A DNA stretch of 64,000 bases, taken from positions 4,903,149-4,967,148 of the forward strand of contig NC_007626.1 in NCBI RefSeq assembly GCF_000009985.1, read 5' to 3'. The position numbers were made by a program, and so were the translations under genes. This stretch comes from Paramagnetospirillum magneticum AMB-1 (GTDB taxonomy: Bacteria > Pseudomonadota > Alphaproteobacteria > Rhodospirillales > Magnetospirillaceae). Positions 8,743 through 17,662 of this stretch are shown here, piece after piece (the first letter of the stretch is position 1; each line of letters begins with the position of its first letter). The notes under the pieces were generated by a model, which made no database searches, was not told the origin of the DNA, and saw only the letters and a program-made list of their open reading frames with translations.

Positions 8743-9807
8743 TTAGGTGGGTTGCCCGATCAGGCGGCCGATCACCTTGGCGGTGTAATCGACCATGGGA
8801 ATGATCCGGGCGTAATTGATGCGTTGCGGGCCGATCACGCCGATGGCGCCGACGATGCGCTCGCGCGCGTCGCGGTAGGGCGCCACCACCATGGAACAGC
8901 CGGTGACGCCGAACAGATCGCTTTCGGCGCCGATGAAGATCTGCACCCCGTCGGCCACCTGAGTGAGGTCCACCAGCCGCAGGAACTGCTCGGAGGTTTC
9001 CAGCGCCTCGAACAGCGAGCGGATGCGCTCGAGATCCTCGACGGCGGTGACGTCTTCCAGCAGATGGGACTGGCCGCGCACGATCAGCGCCGAATGGCTT
9101 TCGCCTCCGGCCCAGGTGGCCAGACCGGCCTCGATCACCCGCTTGGTCAGCGAGTCCAGCAGGCTGCGCTGCTGCTCCAGCTCGGCGGCGATCTCGTCCT
9201 TGACCTCCTCCAGGGACCGGCCGGCCAGGCGGGCGTTGAGGTAATTGCCGGCCTCGACCAGGGTGGACATCTCGACGCCGTCGGGCAGGTCGAGCAGGCG
9301 GTTCTCCACCATGCCGTCCTCGGTGACCAGCACCACCAGGGCGCGGTTGCGGCCCAGCCAGACGAATTCCACATGCTTCAAGGTGCGCTGGATCTTGGGG
9401 GCCACCACCACGCCGGCGCAGCGCGAGAGCCCCGACAGCGCGCCCAGGGCCTCGCCCAGCACCTGCTCCATGGAGCGGCCCGCCGCCCGGCACTGGGCGT
9501 CGATGGCCGAACGCTCGGATTCGGCCATGCGGCCCACTTCCAGCAGGCCATTGACGAACAGGCGCATGCCCGCCTGGGTGGGCAGGCGCCCGGCCGAGGT
9601 GTGGGGGGCGTACAGCAGGCCGAAATCTTCCAGGTCGGCCATGACGTTGCGGATGGTGGCGGGAGACAGCGACAGGGTCAGGCGGCGCGACAGGGTGCGC
9701 GAGCCGATGGGCTCGCCCGTCTCCACATAGGCTTCCACGATCTGGCGGAAGATTTCCCGCGATCTATCGTTCAGCTCGGTGATGACGGGGCCCTTGGTCC
9801 GTGGCAT
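8743..9807 (-). CDS. hrcA: Heat-inducible transcription repressor HrcA
   Basis: Repressor of chaperone genes that binds CIRCE elements. 354 aa from ATG 9807; an in-frame upstream ATG at 9855 gives a 16-aa extension and cannot be excluded. The N-terminal winged helix contains LNDRSREIFRQIVEAYVETGEPIGSRTLSRR, and RNVMADLEDFGLL and HTSAGRLPT follow. C-terminal GAF-like part ends with INYARIIPMVDYTAKVI. I found no clear CIRCE operator (TTAGCACTC...GAGTGCTAA) upstream of it or of grpE. Confidence 0.96.
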   Translation of the reverse strand: MPRTKGPVITELNDRSREIFRQIVEAYVETGEPIGSRTLSRRLTLSLSPATIRNVMADLEDFGLLYAPHTSAGRLPTQAGMRLFVNGLLEVGRMAESERSAIDAQCRAAGRSMEQVLGEALGALSGLSRCAGVVVAPKIQRTLKHVEFVWLGRNRALVVLVTEDGMVENRLLDLPDGVEMSTLVEAGNYLNARLAGRSLEEVKDEIAAELEQQRSLLDSLTKRVIEAGLATWAGGESHSALIVRGQSHLLEDVTAVEDLERIRSLFEALETSEQFLRLVDLTQVADGVQIFIGAESDLFGVTGCSMVVAPYRDARERIVGAIGVIGPQRINYARIIPMVDYTAKVIGRLIGQPT

Positions 9808-9953
9808 GGCGCTCTTGGGGTTTTCTCCGGTGCGGCGAAAATCTAGTGGCGCCATGCCGCCCCGTCAATGTCGGGGGGTCGAGATTGTGGACGGCACCCA
9901 CCATATGGAGGTAGCTTGCCGCACTTTTCCCAATCCTAGGACTTGCAGTGATC

Positions 9954-10673
9954 ATGAGACCGTCCGGCCGCGCCCCCGACCAGCTTCGCACCGTCATCCT
10001 GGAAACCGGCGTGTCGCGCCACGCCGAAGGATCGTGCATCGCCAAATTCGGCGATACCCATGTGCTGTGCACCGCCTCGGTGGAAGAGAAGGTGCCGCCC
10101 TTCCTGCGCAACACCGGCAAGGGCTGGGTCACCGCCGAATACGGCATGCTGCCGCGCTCGACTCATACCCGCACCGACCGCGAAGCCGCCAAGGGCAAGC
10201 AATCGGGCCGCACCCACGAGATCCAGCGCCTGATCGGCCGGTCGTTGCGGTCGGTCACCGATCTCGCCGCCATGGGCGAGCGCCAGATCAAGATCGATTG
10301 CGACGTGCTGCAGGCCGATGGCGGCACCCGCACCGCCTCCATCACCGGCGCCTTCGTCGCCCTGCATCTGGCCTTCCAGCGGCTGGTCCGCCTGGAACTG
10401 CTGAAGGCGATCCCGCTGACCGATCACGTGGCGGCCATTTCCTGCGGCATCTATGAAGGCGTCGCGGTGCTGGACCTGGATTACCCCGAGGATTCCAACG
10501 CCCAGGCCGATGCCAATTTCGTCATGACCGGCACCGGCGGCATCGTCGAGATTCAGGGCACCGCCGAGGAGCGCCCCTTCTCGCGCACCCAGTTCCTCGA
10601 ACTCACCGATCTGGCCGAAGCCGGCATCCGCCAGCTGGTCGAGGCCCAGAAGAAAGCCCTGGGGCTGTCATGA
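9954..10673 (+). CDS. rph: Ribonuclease PH
   Basis: Phosphorolytic 3'-5' exoribonuclease that trims tRNA 3' ends. 239 aa. Hallmarks are MRPSGRAPDQLR, the TASVEEKVPPFL region, GMLPRSTHTR, GRSLR, and DCDVLQADGGTRTASITG, the phosphate-binding core. ATG 9954 is preferred to GTG 9948. The stop overlaps the rdgB start (ATGA), a common rph-rdgB operon. It is divergent from hrcA across about 150 bp. Confidence 0.97.
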   Translation: MRPSGRAPDQLRTVILETGVSRHAEGSCIAKFGDTHVLCTASVEEKVPPFLRNTGKGWVTAEYGMLPRSTHTRTDREAAKGKQSGRTHEIQRLIGRSLRSVTDLAAMGERQIKIDCDVLQADGGTRTASITGAFVALHLAFQRLVRLELLKAIPLTDHVAAISCGIYEGVAVLDLDYPEDSNAQADANFVMTGTGGIVEIQGTAEERPFSRTQFLELTDLAEAGIRQLVEAQKKALGLS

Positions 10674-11275
10674 CCGCCCGCCGGTTCCAGGGCGGCAAGC
10701 TGGTCATCGCCAGCCACAATGCCGGCAAGGTCCGCGAGATCGGCGAGCTTCTGGCGCCCTTCGGCACAGAAGTGGTCTCGGCCGGCGCCCTGGGCCTGGA
10801 CGAGCCGGAGGAGACCGGCGATACCTTCGTCGCCAATGCCGAGCTGAAGGCCCGCGCCGCCGCCCTGGCCTCGGGCCTGCCGTCGCTGGCCGACGATTCC
10901 GGCCTGGCGGTGGATGCCCTGGCCGGAGCGCCGGGCATCTATTCGGCGCGCTGGGCCGGGGCCGCCAAGGATTTCGCCTTCGCCATGGCCAAGGTCCACA
11001 CGGCCCTGGGCGAGGAGAAGGACCGCACCGCCCGCTTCGTCTGCGCCCTGGCGCTGGCCTGGCCCGACGGCCATTGCGAGACCTTCGAGGGCGTGGTCGA
11101 GGGCGACATCGTCTGGCCGCCCAAGGGCGAGAACGGTTTCGGCTATGATCCCATCTTCCTGCCCAAGGACGGCGTCCTGACCTTCGGCGAGATGGACGCG
11201 GCGGCCAAGCACGCCATCAGCCACCGGGCCGATGCTTTCGCCAAGCTGGTGGCGGCGTGTTTCGGGGCGGGTTGA
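10670..11275 (+). CDS. rdgB: dITP/XTP pyrophosphatase (RdgB/HAM1)
   Basis: Hydrolyses non-canonical purine triphosphates (dITP, XTP) to monophosphates and so prevents their entry into DNA. 201 aa. Motifs seen: VIASHNAGKVREI at the N-terminus, ADDSGLAVDAL, and the C-terminal GFGYDPIF and HRADAFAKL. Its start overlaps the rph stop by 4 bp, so the two are translationally coupled. Confidence 0.97.
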   Translation: MTARRFQGGKLVIASHNAGKVREIGELLAPFGTEVVSAGALGLDEPEETGDTFVANAELKARAAALASGLPSLADDSGLAVDALAGAPGIYSARWAGAAKDFAFAMAKVHTALGEEKDRTARFVCALALAWPDGHCETFEGVVEGDIVWPPKGENGFGYDPIFLPKDGVLTFGEMDAAAKHAISHRADAFAKLVAACFGAG

Positions 11276-11276
11276 G

Positions 11277-11360
11277 GTTTATCGGGCTATCGCCCGAACC
11301 CATCCGGGGCATGCCCCGGACCCCCTTTGATTTCATCAATGGGGTTTGGGACGGCAGCCC
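11277..11360. repeat. Stacked-hairpin intergenic repeat, copy 4
   Basis: Between the rdgB stop and hemW start: TCGGGC-tatc-GCCCGA, CCGGGGC-at-GCCCCGG, and CCCC paired with GGGG around TTTGATTTCATCAA. The right half is shorter than in other copies. It sits between two co-directional genes, so if it terminates, hemW needs its own promoter inside or just after it. Confidence 0.7.
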
Positions 11361-12488
11361 ATGAGTCCTCCCGGTTTCGGCATCTATATCCACTGGCCGT
11401 TCTGCCTGTCCAAGTGCCCCTATTGCGACTTCAACAGCCATGCGAGTCTCGCCATGGACCACGGGCGCTGGCGCGCGGCCTTGCTGGCCGAACTGGATCA
11501 TTTCGCAGCCCAAACCTCCGACCGCATTCCCACCAGCGTGTTTTTCGGCGGCGGCACGCCGTCGCTGATGGAGCCCGAGACGGCCGGAGCCCTGGTGGAT
11601 GCGGTAAAGAGCCGCTGGGCCGCGGCTCCCGACCTGGAAGTGACGCTGGAGGCCAACCCCACCAGCGTGGAGGCCGACCGTTTCCGCGCCTTCCGGGAGG
11701 CCGGCATCAACCGGCTGTCGCTGGGGATTCAAGCCTTGGATTCCAAGGCGCTGGCCTTTCTGGGGCGGCGCCATTCCGTGGACGAAGCCCTGGCGGCGCT
11801 TCGGCTGGCCCAGGCCACCTTTCCCCGCATGTCCTTCGACCTGATCTATTCGCGGCCCGGCCAGACCGAGGCGCAATGGCGGACCGAGCTGGCCCGTGCC
11901 CTGGATCTGGCGGGCGAGCATCTGTCGCTTTACCAGCTGACCATCGAGGACGGCACCGCCTTCGCCCCCGCCCATGGCCGGGGCGAGTTCGCCTTGCCCG
12001 ACGAGGACGAGGCCACGGCTCAGTTCGAGACCACCCAGGAGATGTGCGAAAAGGCCGGTCTGCCGGCCTATGAAATTTCCAACCACGCCCGCCCCGGCGC
12101 CGAGTGCCGTCACAACCTGACCTATTGGCAGGGCGGGGAGTGGCTTGGCATCGGCCCCGGCGCCCACGGCCGCTTTGATGGCTTTGCCCTGGCCCAGGCG
12201 CGCTCCCCCGGCACCTGGCTGGCCCAGGTGGACGCCAACGGCCACGCCACCGAGACCCGTTATGCTCTCGATCCCGCCGAGCGGCGCTCCGAACTGGTGC
12301 TGATGGGGTTACGGCTGCGCAACGGTCTCGGCCCCGCCTTGCTGGCCGAGGTGCGGCCCGCCCTCGACCCCGAGGCGCTGGCCCGCATGATCGAAGGCGG
12401 TTTCCTGGTGGAGGACACCCTGGGCCTGCGCACCACCGACCGGGGACGGCTGGTGCTCAATGCCGTGCTGGGCGAACTTCTCGCCTGA
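11361..12488 (+). CDS. hemW: HemW-like radical SAM protein
   Basis: Radical SAM family protein formerly called oxygen-independent coproporphyrinogen oxidase-like; in E. coli and Lactococcus HemW it handles heme. 375 aa. The N-terminal IYIHWPFCLSKCPYCDF holds the CxxxCxxC cluster plus the HemN-type spacing. FFGGGTPSLM, GINRLSLGIQ and SFDLIYSRPGQT are conserved. The C-terminal HemN domain contains EISNHARPGAECRHNLTYW. It lacks the extra N-terminal arm of true HemN, which is why I call it HemW. Confidence 0.93.
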   Translation: MSPPGFGIYIHWPFCLSKCPYCDFNSHASLAMDHGRWRAALLAELDHFAAQTSDRIPTSVFFGGGTPSLMEPETAGALVDAVKSRWAAAPDLEVTLEANPTSVEADRFRAFREAGINRLSLGIQALDSKALAFLGRRHSVDEALAALRLAQATFPRMSFDLIYSRPGQTEAQWRTELARALDLAGEHLSLYQLTIEDGTAFAPAHGRGEFALPDEDEATAQFETTQEMCEKAGLPAYEISNHARPGAECRHNLTYWQGGEWLGIGPGAHGRFDGFALAQARSPGTWLAQVDANGHATETRYALDPAERRSELVLMGLRLRNGLGPALLAEVRPALDPEALARMIEGGFLVEDTLGLRTTDRGRLVLNAVLGELLA

Positions 12489-12489
12489 G

Positions 12490-13860
12490 CTACTGGAACG
12501 CGCTGGGCGCCGCGCCCACCTCCCGTGACCCGGTGGGAGCGATCTCCTTGACCGTCAGGCCGCGTTCAGCGATTCCATTGGCGCCCAGGCGGAAGATGCC
12601 GTCCACCCCGGCAAAGCCGTTGATGTTCTGCAGCCGGGCCGAGCCATAATCGCCCGTGCCGTTGCGAACCAGGGCGGCGGCCAGGGCGGTGGAATCATAG
12701 GCGATGCCCGCCAGCCCGCCCAGACGGGGGGGCAGGGCGCCGAACGCCTTGGCGTAGCGCTGCTCGAAGGCGACATGGGCGGTGGCGGGTGGCGCCGGAT
12801 ACCAGCCGCCGGCCAGAGCGGGCTCGGAGGCCAGCCTGGGATCGTCCCAGAGCAAGGTTCCCAGCAGGCGCGGCACCTCGGCGCCGCCCTCGCTCATGTA
12901 ATAGGACAGCAGCGAGGCGATGTTCCTGAGCCGCACCCCGTCGTCGGGCAGCAGCACGGCGTCATAGGCCGAGCCGGCCACGCCCTTGGAGGTCACGCCC
13001 TTGCGGGCGGCAAAGCGCTTGACCACCTGGGTGAAGTCGGTCGCGGCGGGATCGTAATAATCCACGGCCACCAGCTCCAGGCCCTGAAGCGCGGCGGCGT
13101 CCTTGGCGGCATCGGCCACGGCGCGGCCGTAATCGTCCGAGCGGGCCAGCACGCCGATGCGCCGCAAGCCCTGTTCGCGGGCATGGGCCAGCACGCGGGC
13201 CACCTGGGGACCGGGCAGGAAGCCCAGGGCATAGACACCGCTGCCCGCCACCGAGCGGTCGGTGGTGTAGGCCAGCAGCGGAATGGCCTGATCGCGGACC
13301 ACCGGCGCCGCAGCCTTGACCTCGTAGCTGAACACCGGGCCGAGAACGATGTCGGCCCCCTGGGCCATGGCGGCGGTCGCGGCGGCGGCGGCGCCCTCGG
13401 CGGTGCCCTTGGTGTCCAGCGGAATCAGGTTGAACTTGGCATCGGCGATTTCGAACAGCGCCAGCTGGGCGGCATTGGACAGGGCCTGGCCGATGGCGGC
13501 CTGCGGTCCCGACAGGGGCAACAGCAGGGCGGCCCGCACCTCACCCTGGTGCGCCGCCCGGGCCGGGGCGGCGGCGGGCGCCGAATCGGCGGGAGGCAGA
13601 GTGGCGACCTGGGCCTGGGGCTCGGTGGCGGCCGGTGCCGGGGCGGGAGAGGGAACCGGGGCCGGCCGGACCGCCGGAAGCGTCTTGGCGGTGGCCGGCG
13701 GCGGGACGGGAGCGGGCAGGGGCTGCGCCTGGGGAGCGGGCTTGGTTCCGCCGGCCCAAGGTGGTAACTCTGACGCTTGTTGACAGCCCGACACCATCAG
13801 CATGGCGGCAAGCAATGGCAGGACAACGGCGGAGTGCCGGAAAAAGCCGCGACGGCGCAA
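12490..13860 (-). CDS. LpoA-like penicillin-binding protein activator lipoprotein
   Basis: Outer-membrane lipoprotein with a periplasmic ABC-substrate-binding-like (type I) domain, related to LpoA. 456 aa. The N-terminus RRRGFFRHSAVVLPLLAAMLMVSGC is a type II signal peptide with lipobox VSGC. A Pro-Ala linker follows, then the domain starting VRAALLLPLSGPQAAIGQAL. I chose a TTG start at 13860 because GGAGG lies six bases upstream and the signal peptide follows directly; longer frames exist but give an Arg-rich leader. It is divergent from rsmI, the common alphaproteobacterial pairing, and the two 5' ends overlap by about 45 bp. Confidence 0.82.
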   Translation of the reverse strand: MRRRGFFRHSAVVLPLLAAMLMVSGCQQASELPPWAGGTKPAPQAQPLPAPVPPPATAKTLPAVRPAPVPSPAPAPAATEPQAQVATLPPADSAPAAAPARAAHQGEVRAALLLPLSGPQAAIGQALSNAAQLALFEIADAKFNLIPLDTKGTAEGAAAAATAAMAQGADIVLGPVFSYEVKAAAPVVRDQAIPLLAYTTDRSVAGSGVYALGFLPGPQVARVLAHAREQGLRRIGVLARSDDYGRAVADAAKDAAALQGLELVAVDYYDPAATDFTQVVKRFAARKGVTSKGVAGSAYDAVLLPDDGVRLRNIASLLSYYMSEGGAEVPRLLGTLLWDDPRLASEPALAGGWYPAPPATAHVAFEQRYAKAFGALPPRLGGLAGIAYDSTALAAALVRNGTGDYGSARLQNINGFAGVDGIFRLGANGIAERGLTVKEIAPTGSREVGAAPSAFQ

Positions 13861-14789
13861 GGGGATCCTCCTCGGACGACGGCCCCGGAGCCCTTGAGCC
13901 CGGCGGCGAGACAGAGGCAAAAAGTAGACCCTGGGCACGCGGAAGTAAACCGAGCGCCGGCCTTTATCTGGTGGCCACCCCCATCGGCAATCTGGGAGAC
14001 ATTACCCTGCGCGCCCTGGAGGTGCTGGGGCATGCCGATCTGGTGGCCTGCGAGGACACCCGGGTCACCGGCCGCCTGATGCAGCTTCTCGGCCTCAAGG
14101 CGCCACTTGCCCCCTATCACGACCACAATGCCGACAGGGCCCGGCCCGGCCTGCTGGCCCGCCTGCGCCAGGGCGAGGTGGTGGCCCTGGTCTCCGACGC
14201 CGGCACCCCCATGGTCTCCGATCCCGGATTCAAGCTGGTTCGGGATTGTATCGAATCGGATATCGCCGTCACCGCCCTGCCCGGCGCCTCGGCGGTCCTG
14301 ACCGCTTTGCAACTATCAGGAATTGCCAGCGAGCGGTTCCTGTTCGCCGGCTTCCTGCCTTCCAAGGGGGCGGCACGGCGGGCGGCGCTGCAGGAACTGG
14401 CCTTGGTCCCCGCCAGCCTGGTGTTTTACGAATCCCCCCACCGGACGGGTGAATCCCTGGCCGACATGGTCACCGTCCTGGGGGACCGCCAGGGCGCCGT
14501 CACCCGCGAGCTGACCAAGCTGCACGAAGAGGTGGTCCGGGGCTCCCTGTCCGAACTAGCCCTCCGCTTCGCCGAGACTCCGCCCCGGGGCGAGGTGGCC
14601 ATCGTGGTCTCCGGTCCCCGGGCCGAGGGCGGCGCCCCCCAGGATATCGAGGGCCGTCTGCACTTAGAGATAGAAAAAGGCCTTTCCATCAAGGATGCCA
14701 GCGCCCTGGTGGCGGCCGAAACTGGCCATCCCAGGCGCGATGTCTACGCCACGGCACTGCGACTGTTCCGAGGGAGCAACGAGGAATGA
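13815..14789 (+). CDS. rsmI: 16S rRNA (cytidine-1402-2'-O)-methyltransferase
   Basis: SAM-dependent ribose methylase of C1402 in the ribosomal decoding centre. Tetrapyrrole-methylase fold: GLYLVATPIGNLGDITLRAL, ACEDTR, LVSDAGTPMVSDPGFKLV, and GFLPSKGAARR are all present. ATG 13815 is the nearest in-frame ATG and gives 324 aa with about 50 residues ahead of the conserved start, longer than usual. A non-ATG start closer to the core is possible. The 3' end overlaps yraN (ATGA). Confidence 0.92.
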   Translation: MAGQRRSAGKSRDGARGSSSDDGPGALEPGGETEAKSRPWARGSKPSAGLYLVATPIGNLGDITLRALEVLGHADLVACEDTRVTGRLMQLLGLKAPLAPYHDHNADRARPGLLARLRQGEVVALVSDAGTPMVSDPGFKLVRDCIESDIAVTALPGASAVLTALQLSGIASERFLFAGFLPSKGAARRAALQELALVPASLVFYESPHRTGESLADMVTVLGDRQGAVTRELTKLHEEVVRGSLSELALRFAETPPRGEVAIVVSGPRAEGGAPQDIEGRLHLEIEKGLSIKDASALVAAETGHPRRDVYATALRLFRGSNEE

Positions 14790-15175
14790 ATTCCGCGCCC
14801 CCTTCACGCGCCCATCAGGCCGCCCAGCGGCGTGGCAAGGTGGCGGAAGGACTGGCGGCGCTTTGGCTGCGACTCAAAGGTTATGGAATCCTGGCCAAAG
14901 GCTTGAAATCCGGCCGGGGATCGGGGGCGGGCGAGGTGGATCTGGTGGCAAGGCGCGGCGATCTGGTCGCCTTTGTCGAGGTCAAGAGCCGGGCAACCCT
15001 TGATCAAGCCATTGAATCTCTGACACCTTTCCAGAGACAGCGCATCGAGCGCGCCGCCGCGGCCTTCCTGGCGCGGCGGCCCGAGCTGGCCAGCTGCGGC
15101 GTGCGCTTCGATATGGTCCTGGTAGCGCCGTGGCGCCTGCCCCGCCATATCCCCGACGCCTGGAGAATTGATTAG
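14786..15175 (+). CDS. yraN: YraN family (UPF0102) endonuclease-like protein
   Basis: 129 aa. Restriction-endonuclease-like fold with the family motif: GEVDLVARRGDLVAFVEVKSR gives the E-D...ExK residues expected for a nuclease core. N-terminal RRGKVAEGLAALWLRLKGY is also typical. The start overlaps the rsmI stop by 4 bp, and the rsmI-yraN pair is widely conserved. Biological role not settled for the family. Confidence 0.93.
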   Translation: MNSAPPSRAHQAAQRRGKVAEGLAALWLRLKGYGILAKGLKSGRGSGAGEVDLVARRGDLVAFVEVKSRATLDQAIESLTPFQRQRIERAAAAFLARRPELASCGVRFDMVLVAPWRLPRHIPDAWRID

Positions 15176-15231
15176 GGAGTCTTGTCGGCCGTACACTGGC
15201 CCGACATCGCCGTTTATCAAGGGAGTGATCC

Positions 15232-15840
15232 GTGACCGGGGTTCGACCACTGCTCAATGTCCTGATCATCGCCGCCATGGGTGGCCTGTTGTCCGGCTGC
15301 GCCGCCACCGTGGTGGGTGCGGGAGCCTCGGCCGGTGTCGCCGCCGCCGAGGAGCGCGGCCTGGACGGCGCCGTGGATGATCTGAAAATCCGCACTGAAA
15401 TCAATCACCTGTGGTTTCAGAAGGATGTGGAGATGTACCGCAAGGTCAATCTCAACATCTCGGAAGGCCGGGTGATGCTGACCGGTGTCGTCCCCACCGA
15501 CCAGGCCCGCGCCGATGCGGTGCGGCTGTCCTGGCAGGCGACGGGGGTCAAGGAAGTGCTGAACGAGATCCAGGTGCTGGCCGCCGGCGAGTCCGGCTGG
15601 GACCAGGCCAACGATCTGTGGATTCAGAACAAGCTGAAAGCCCGCCTACTCACCGATTCCGACGTGAAGAACATCAACTACGTCGTCGACGTCACCGATT
15701 CGGTGGTCTATCTGCTGGGCATCGCCCAGAGCAGTGCCGAGCTTGACCGGGTCATCGCCCATGCCCGCGACGTCAGCGGCGTCAAGCGGGTGATCAGCCA
15801 TGTGCGCCTGAAGACCGATCCCCGGCGGAACGGCGGCTGA
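15232..15840 (+). CDS. BON-domain outer-membrane lipoprotein
   Basis: 202 aa with a GTG start preceded by GGGAG. A lipoprotein signal peptide (LLNVLIIAAMGGLLSGC, lipobox LSGC) is followed by two BON domains: about 52-120 (IRTEINHLW...VNLNISEGRVMLTGVVP) and 125-195 (WIQNKLKARLLTDSDVKNINYVVDVTDSVVYLLGIA). The architecture is that of OsmY/DolP-type proteins that bind phospholipid at the envelope. The stop overlaps the next start (TGATG), so the two are cotranscribed. Confidence 0.9.
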   Translation: MTGVRPLLNVLIIAAMGGLLSGCAATVVGAGASAGVAAAEERGLDGAVDDLKIRTEINHLWFQKDVEMYRKVNLNISEGRVMLTGVVPTDQARADAVRLSWQATGVKEVLNEIQVLAAGESGWDQANDLWIQNKLKARLLTDSDVKNINYVVDVTDSVVYLLGIAQSSAELDRVIAHARDVSGVKRVISHVRLKTDPRRNGG

Positions 15841-16688
15841 TGACCGAGGCCGCCACCCGGGTCCGCGCCCGCCTCACGGCCCTCGGCCGGGTGGAGGATT
15901 GCGACCTGGATCCGGCCGAACCCCTGCTGTTGCTGGCCGCCCTGGGGCGCGCCGGCAGCGGCGGCCCCCTGGACATCGCTCCCTATCTCGCCCAGTTGGA
16001 CGGCATGGCGGAGGAATTGCGGGCCGAGGCCGCCGATTGCGGCCATGCCGAGGCCCTGGCCATCCGGCTGTTTTACCTTTTGGGTCGCCGCCACCGGTTC
16101 CAGGGCGACGAGCGCGACGACGACGACCTTGGCGATCTCGACCTGCTGACCGTCATGGACCGCCGTCGCGGCGGCAATGACGCTCTGGGACTGTTGGCCC
16201 TGGCCGTTGCCCGGCGCGCCGGGATGGTGGCGGAAGGTCTGGCCTTTCCCGCCCATTTCCTGTTGCGCCTCGGCCTGGCCGACGGCAGCCGGACCATCGT
16301 CGATCCCCTGGGCGGTGGGCAGGCCCTGTCGACGCCGGATCTGCGGGCCATGCTGAAGGCCGCGGCCGGGCTGGAAGCCGAGCTGGAGCCCGCCCATTAC
16401 GCCGCCATGAGCAATCGCGACCTGCTGCTGCGCCTGGGCAATGCCGCCAAATTGCGGCTGTTGCGCCTGGGCCATGTGGAGCGCGCCCTGGCCATGGTCG
16501 AAGCCTTGCTGCTGGTGGCGCCGGAAACCTGCCTGCTGTGGCGCGAAGCCGGGCTGATGCACATGCGGCTCGACCACACCCCCCAGGCGGTGTTCGCCCT
16601 CGAGCAATTCCTCAGCCGCACGCCCAGCGCCCAGGCCAAAGCCCGCACCCTGGCCCTGCTGGCCGAGCTGAAGCGCCGGATGCACTGA
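15840..16688 (+). CDS. SirB1/transglutaminase-like TPR protein
   Basis: 282 aa. Matches the SirB1 family: an N-terminal transglutaminase-like domain, around LAIRLFYLLGRRHRFQGDERDDDD, and C-terminal TPR-like helices (LLRLGNAAKLRLLRLGHVERALAMVEALLLVAPETCLLWREAGLMHMRL). The family Cys-His-Asp triad is not obvious here. RRAGMVAEGLAFPAHFLLRLGLADGSRTIVDPLGGG resembles the usual GMPG region. Role unknown. It shares an A of overlap with the BON gene and precedes gshB by 29 bp. Confidence 0.85.
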   Translation: MTEAATRVRARLTALGRVEDCDLDPAEPLLLLAALGRAGSGGPLDIAPYLAQLDGMAEELRAEAADCGHAEALAIRLFYLLGRRHRFQGDERDDDDLGDLDLLTVMDRRRGGNDALGLLALAVARRAGMVAEGLAFPAHFLLRLGLADGSRTIVDPLGGGQALSTPDLRAMLKAAAGLEAELEPAHYAAMSNRDLLLRLGNAAKLRLLRLGHVERALAMVEALLLVAPETCLLWREAGLMHMRLDHTPQAVFALEQFLSRTPSAQAKARTLALLAELKRRMH

Positions 16689-16717
16689 CCTCCCCCTCCT
16701 GATTTAAGGACCCGATC

Positions 16718-17662
16718 ATGAGCCTTGCCGTCGCCATCCAGATGGATCCCATCGAGTCCATCGACATCGATGCCGATTCCACCTTCGTGCTGGCGCTGGA
16801 GGCCGAGAAGCGGGGTCACACCCTGTTCCACTACCTGCCGCGGGATCTGGCCCTGCGCGAAGGCCGCGTGCTGGCCCGGGTTCGGCCGCTGAGCGTGCGT
16901 CGCGCCAAGGGCGACCACTTCACCCTGGGGGAGGCCCGCACCGTGGATCTGTCGTCCATGGATGTGGTGCTGATGCGCCAGGACCCGCCCTTCGACATGG
17001 CCTATATCACGGCCACCCACCTGCTGGACCACATCCATCCCCGCACTCTGGTGGTCAACGATCCCACCCATGTGCGCAATTCGCCGGAAAAGCTGCTGGT
17101 CACCCATTTCGGCGACCTGATGCCGCCGACCCTGATCACCTCGGACCGCGAGCAGATCATGGATTTCCGCGAGGAACACAAGGATATCATCGTCAAGCCG
17201 CTGTTCGGCAATGGCGGGGCCGGGGTCTTCCACCTGGTGCCGGGCGACGAGAACCTCAATTCCCTGCTGGAGATGTTCACCCAGATCTACCGCGAGCCGG
17301 TGATGGTCCAGCGCTATCTCCCCGAGGTGCGCCAGGGGGACAAGCGCATCGTCCTGGTGGACGGCGTGGCGGTGGGCGCGGTCAATCGCGTGCCGGCCGA
17401 GGGCGAGGCCCGCTCCAATCTTCACGTTGGCGGCACGGCCAAGCCCTCTATCCTGACCGCCCGCGAACACGAGATTTGCGCCGCCATCGGCCCGACCCTC
17501 AAGGAACGCGGCCTGATTTTCGTGGGCATCGACGTGATCGGCGACTACCTCACCGAGATCAACGTGACCTCGCCCACCGGCATCCAGCAGATCGATCGGT
17601 TCGATGGCGTGTGCATCGAAGGCCTGATCTGGGACGCCATCGAGCTTCGCAGGTCGGTTTAG
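16718..17662 (+). CDS. gshB: Glutathione synthetase
   Basis: ATP-grasp enzyme joining gamma-glutamylcysteine and glycine. 314 aa, standard length. Motifs: VAIQMDPIESIDIDADSTFVLALEA at the start, MRQDPPFDMAYITATHLLD, NDPTHVRNSPEKL, IIVKPLFGNGGAGVF (ATP-binding loop) and FVGIDVIGDYLTEINVTSPTG at the end. No gene follows for about 770 bp before comM. Confidence 0.97.
   Translation: MSLAVAIQMDPIESIDIDADSTFVLALEAEKRGHTLFHYLPRDLALREGRVLARVRPLSVRRAKGDHFTLGEARTVDLSSMDVVLMRQDPPFDMAYITATHLLDHIHPRTLVVNDPTHVRNSPEKLLVTHFGDLMPPTLITSDREQIMDFREEHKDIIVKPLFGNGGAGVFHLVPGDENLNSLLEMFTQIYREPVMVQRYLPEVRQGDKRIVLVDGVAVGAVNRVPAEGEARSNLHVGGTAKPSILTAREHEICAAIGPTLKERGLIFVGIDVIGDYLTEINVTSPTGIQQIDRFDGVCIEGLIWDAIELRRSV

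Noticed and set aside
9808..9953. CIRCE operator for HrcA
   Set aside because: No TTAGCACTC-type inverted repeat found in the hrcA/rph gap.
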